In this document: one piece after another, positions 16,501-18,242 of the stretch
Layout of the letters: every line of letters starts with the position of its first letter
Position numbering within the stretch: the stretch's first letter is position 1
Source: a bacterium
GTDB taxonomy: Bacteria > UBP13 > UBA5359
Direction: 5' to 3'
Length of the DNA: 18,242 nt
NCBI GenBank assembly: GCA_028685295.1
Contig: JAQUEL010000030.1
Span: forward strand, 1 to 18,242
Notes under the pieces: generated by a model
Databases searched by the model: none
Told to the model about the DNA's origin: nothing
The model's input: only the letters and a program-made list of their open reading frames with translations
Program-made: the position numbers and the translations under genes

Positions 16501-18020
16501 ACAAGTCCTTCATTGCCCAGCTTGGCAGAAAGGGCTGCACGGCGCCATATCACTCCCCGAAATGGTATATCCCGCCCCTGAAGCAGAAATCCGGCATCCA
16601 TAAGCTGCAAACCCTGTAATTGTAATACAGCGCTTCCGGAGATGCTGCCTGACCAAGACCGACCTGCGCCGGGTTTCCCGCACAAATCATGAAGCTTGCT
16701 CAGAGAGAGCGTACGGCATTCAGCCAAAATAAAGCTGCGTGGATCTTTATGCCTTAAATCGATCAACCCGGTAAGATTTATGGGGTAATCTCCACATTTT
16801 ACCAGAGGAAGAGAGAGCATACCGTCGCTATACCGGCATCGACCTTGCATATCCCCAATCTCTCTTCCATTAAAGCTCAACCCCGATATACCAAACGCTC
16901 CCTCTATCAATGGAGAAGACCAATTGCCTGACAAGCGCATAGATATATCGGCTTTACCCGCAAGCTGTGCTTTACCTGTAAAGCGCTTAATATCCTTTAT
17001 ATCAGATAATACGGCTCCCCTGGCTGAAACGGCAAGATCGAGCACGGGATTGCTATAATCCTGCAAAGTTCCGTCTGCCTGTAAAGGTACTCCATGATAG
17101 AGCAGCTTCATTCCCTGAAAGCTCATGCCCTCTTTTCCAAATCGAACAGAGCCGACGGCGTTTTCAAACTTCAGCCCTATCTCCGGCAGCGCAACATTTA
17201 CTCCGTGCAACCCGACAGTACCATCGTAATCCAAATAGGTACCTTTACGCTGCGGCGTACCGCTGATACTCGCCTTCAGATCGAATTTACCATTCCCGGC
17301 GGATAGTCCTTTGGGAACTATGTATGGATGCCAGAAAAGAGGATCGGCCCGGGACAGTTCCACCCTGGCGGCAAAGAGGGGCTTGTCAACGGTCGCCCAA
17401 CCCGAAAGCCTTACCCCGGCCGCCTGATCGGAAAGGGCATCCAGTTTGAAATTCACCAAATCCTCTCTGATGTTACCGGATGCACATATATCAGACAGGA
17501 GAAGCTTACGAGCGAATTTGAACCCTCTATGCCGCTGTGCCGCTGCGCCTTCATGCCTTAGATATTCATCTGTAAGCTCTACCCGCCCTTGCCGAATGTT
17601 GAATCGGCAGATAGCTTTCCAGCGTCGCTCTTTGGTGTGTTTACCAGGCAATGGCAAGCTCCAGATACCTGCAGCTGATCTTTGTGCTCGCAGCACAGAG
17701 CCGTCCATGTCCACCGAAGAAACCAGCTTAAGAGGGTTTCGTTGGTGAATAGAGGCTACAAGTCTGAAAAAAGAAAATTTAATATATATTTCACGAAAAT
17801 AAAAACCTGCCTCAGGCTTGCCGGGATTATTCCAACTAACATCATTTGCTTTCAGGCCGAACGGAGACAGCCTGAACCCTCCCACCGTAATACCCGGATA
17901 GCTTTTTTGTGCCAGATCCAGCACATAAAGCCCGGCAAAATTACGACAGGAGATAAACAGGTATATGGAAATAGCTACCGCTATAGCAATCGCTATATAA
18001 AAACCCTTACGCAGTTTCAC
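13593..18020 (-). CDS. tamB: TamB-like translocation/assembly module and lipid-transport protein (DUF490, AsmA-like)
   Basis: TamB proteins are anchored in the inner membrane and span the periplasm as a long beta-groove, serving outer-membrane assembly and phospholipid transport. The 1475 residues begin with a signal anchor (8-24, YIAIAIAVAISIYLFIS). Over a thousand residues of repetitive beta-rich sequence follow, with many short blocks such as LSGSITGTVDHPDFNG, ISGTLNVGGKPDHPSIKA and LVGGSTGDPRIIGEL. The C-terminal TamB domain contains EDAIIALLGRKSS (1346-1358), SMRLGRYIFDGLYVSY (1415-1430) and the final aromatic IRWQYRF. Length is near proteobacterial TamB. GTG 18020 has AAAGGAAG seven bases upstream. 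No tamA is present, and bamA is the next gene downstream, so BamA may be its outer-membrane partner. The identification is firm; lipid versus protein cargo is open. Confidence 0.93.
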   Translation of the reverse strand: MKLRKGFYIAIAIAVAISIYLFISCRNFAGLYVLDLAQKSYPGITVGGFRLSPFGLKANDVSWNNPGKPEAGFYFREIYIKFSFFRLVASIHQRNPLKLVSSVDMDGSVLRAQRSAAGIWSLPLPGKHTKERRWKAICRFNIRQGRVELTDEYLRHEGAAAQRHRGFKFARKLLLSDICASGNIREDLVNFKLDALSDQAAGVRLSGWATVDKPLFAARVELSRADPLFWHPYIVPKGLSAGNGKFDLKASISGTPQRKGTYLDYDGTVGLHGVNVALPEIGLKFENAVGSVRFGKEGMSFQGMKLLYHGVPLQADGTLQDYSNPVLDLAVSARGAVLSDIKDIKRFTGKAQLAGKADISMRLSGNWSSPLIEGAFGISGLSFNGREIGDMQGRCRYSDGMLSLPLVKCGDYPINLTGLIDLRHKDPRSFILAECRTLSLSKLHDLCGKPGAGRSWSGSISGSAVLQLQGLQLMDAGFLLQGRDIPFRGVIWRRAALSAKLGNEGLVIRGLNAEAGRGTAVRLYGTVDNAGRMQLNLDGAGLPWNSLGDLPVKPDGKVALSGSITGTVDHPDFNGLAGGEDFSYKGTDFKNFSGGIKYDGKNGSLNLKDMFIHPARGPGGRIKLTGEISAGRLDLEGRIQGIDVALLSSCLGNGANDKIKGRISGTLNVGGKPDHPSIKAVLRAEELLVAERAVKELCLDVKGDGKSYRLNNVSFKLLDGHLTGSGKIEAGRYALSLKGRDLSAAAAHDTLKVLPSWSGKLELDGSLRGRVDDLAAISGNLQLKSAGDITTGEASLGILEAAARIDHGKADYTLSISQERGRLEVAGTYYVKNAEGSLKLRSTNLPIKTALALYPSPADRLGLVDTRISGSLSVEHMNYGQALDRADLSLYLDGGSIAGQRLDSAVAEGTISARKIELHRLEVSGPALGRLCGSGWSDMAGKPEERELHFDIKADASDLPVLMKIASDKYSGKISMVGSIDGKWNSPVLSGSFISSGGSLAGYHFDSLEGSFAAERERLKLKDVYVKRSEHIAVISGYIPMDWHAGQISDNGSLDIDARLAGGDLGLVSLFFPKISKVSGNMEAVLHIAGKPGAIEVFGRAAADKGKAEVEGLGRIEELQAMLTFRGHSVDIEALAFKMGHGLVSGGGRIDLPGGKKQESALYLKSSGADVNLPWFKGRVDGEIQLSNDHAGAGLAGRVRISEGDVYLQQARSGLLPKLPVDAGLKLSLHINEGVRISSGNTKAVFNGNLLVGGSTGDPRIIGELVSRKGDIGISVISSPFRLVEARAVFSDQVGRQPLLPGLKNTGINLQARAVNRIDKTEIYMDVAGRLPDIKISFSSRPEMSEDAIIALLGRKSSIEAVMDGRMQDVIKEELIRLVGDSIKNQLFDPLGKSLADALGMGEVSFDYTDEDVLSMRLGRYIFDGLYVSYTTRIFALEQRNIMEMDYYLKNNLSLSWTVDDASESRGEIRWQYRF

Positions 18021-18242
18021 TTTGGTCTTCCTTTACGAAGGTACACTATCCCTTTCTACATGCTGATATTCATATCCTCTTTATGTCATCTTTTAGAGTT
18101 GAAGGCAGAAAGCTATAATATCTTATCCCGGAATACCTCCCCAAATATAAAAGGCGGAACGAGGTATAGTGAAATCATATCTTGTATGATCATAAACAAC
18201 ATTCCGCAAAGTATTTCAATTGATACCGATTATGACAAACTA
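18021..18242 (-). promoter_or_regulatory. tamB upstream region with weak promoter and palindrome
   Basis: This 222-base gap contains no gene I can support. On the tamB strand TTGAAA (18219-18214) and TATGAT (18194-18189) form a possible promoter, though the 19-base spacer is long. The -10 lies within the perfect palindrome TATGATCATA (18185-18194). A second possible -10, TATTAT, lies at about 18116-18121. No terminator is visible, so the first gene of the operon may lie further right. Confidence 0.28.

Noticed and set aside
18090-18130. TATAAT on the plus strand (18114-18119) as a divergent promoter
   Set aside because: No acceptable -35 box at 16-18 bases and no rightward open frame follows within the window.
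1-18242. CRISPR array, tRNA/rRNA, insertion sequence, prophage or defence system
   Set aside because: I saw no regularly spaced repeats, cloverleaf-like genes, transposase motifs or defence-domain proteins; every large open frame is explained by envelope or sugar-enzyme families.

Overview
The window comes from a bacterium with an outer membrane (diderm). Every convincing gene lies on the minus strand, so it reads right to left. From right to left the core is tamB, bamA, an OmpH/Skp-type gene, lpxD, lpxC, fabZ, a DegT-family aminotransferase, lpxA, lpxB and a second LpxB-like glycosyltransferase. The order bamA-ompH-lpxD-(lpxC)-fabZ-lpxA-lpxB resembles the outer-membrane clusters of diderm Firmicutes (Negativicutes, Halanaerobiales, Limnochordia) and some neighbouring phyla. 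The BamA with three POTRA domains, frequent TTG/GTG starts, strong purine-rich ribosome sites and a following ROK plus Gfo/Idh sugar module fit such an origin. I cannot name the species.

Region 3977-18020 holds envelope assembly. TamB (inner-membrane-anchored, periplasm-spanning) and BamA (outer-membrane barrel insertase) come first, followed by a long OmpH-like periplasmic protein. Next comes the early lipid A (Raetz) pathway: LpxA and LpxD acylate, LpxC deacetylates, FabZ shapes the acyl-ACP pool and LpxB makes the disaccharide. Several genes overlap by 1-8 bases, so translation is probably coupled. Two departures from the textbook cluster stand out. A PLP-dependent sugar aminotransferase is embedded between fabZ and lpxA. 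A divergent LpxB paralogue without the catalytic aspartate is joined to lpxB by a TGATG junction. No LpxH/LpxI pyrophosphatase gene is present. A near-consensus promoter ends exactly seven bases before the lpxC ATG, suggesting a leaderless lpxC mRNA.

Region 473-3779 is a separate module behind a 197-base gap. It contains a ROK-family transcriptional regulator, two Gfo/Idh/MocA oxidoreductases and, beyond them, a partial single-pass membrane protein that runs off the left edge. The gap carries a candidate promoter, repeated operator-like sites and, on the opposite strand, a strong intrinsic terminator. The module looks like sugar metabolism. One of its oxidoreductases could instead supply the 3-keto sugar to the aminotransferase in the lpx operon (a GnnA/GnnB-like pair giving diamino-sugar lipid A); this is a hypothesis only.

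There is no gene-free stretch over 300 bases, and I saw no tRNA, rRNA, insertion sequence or CRISPR array.
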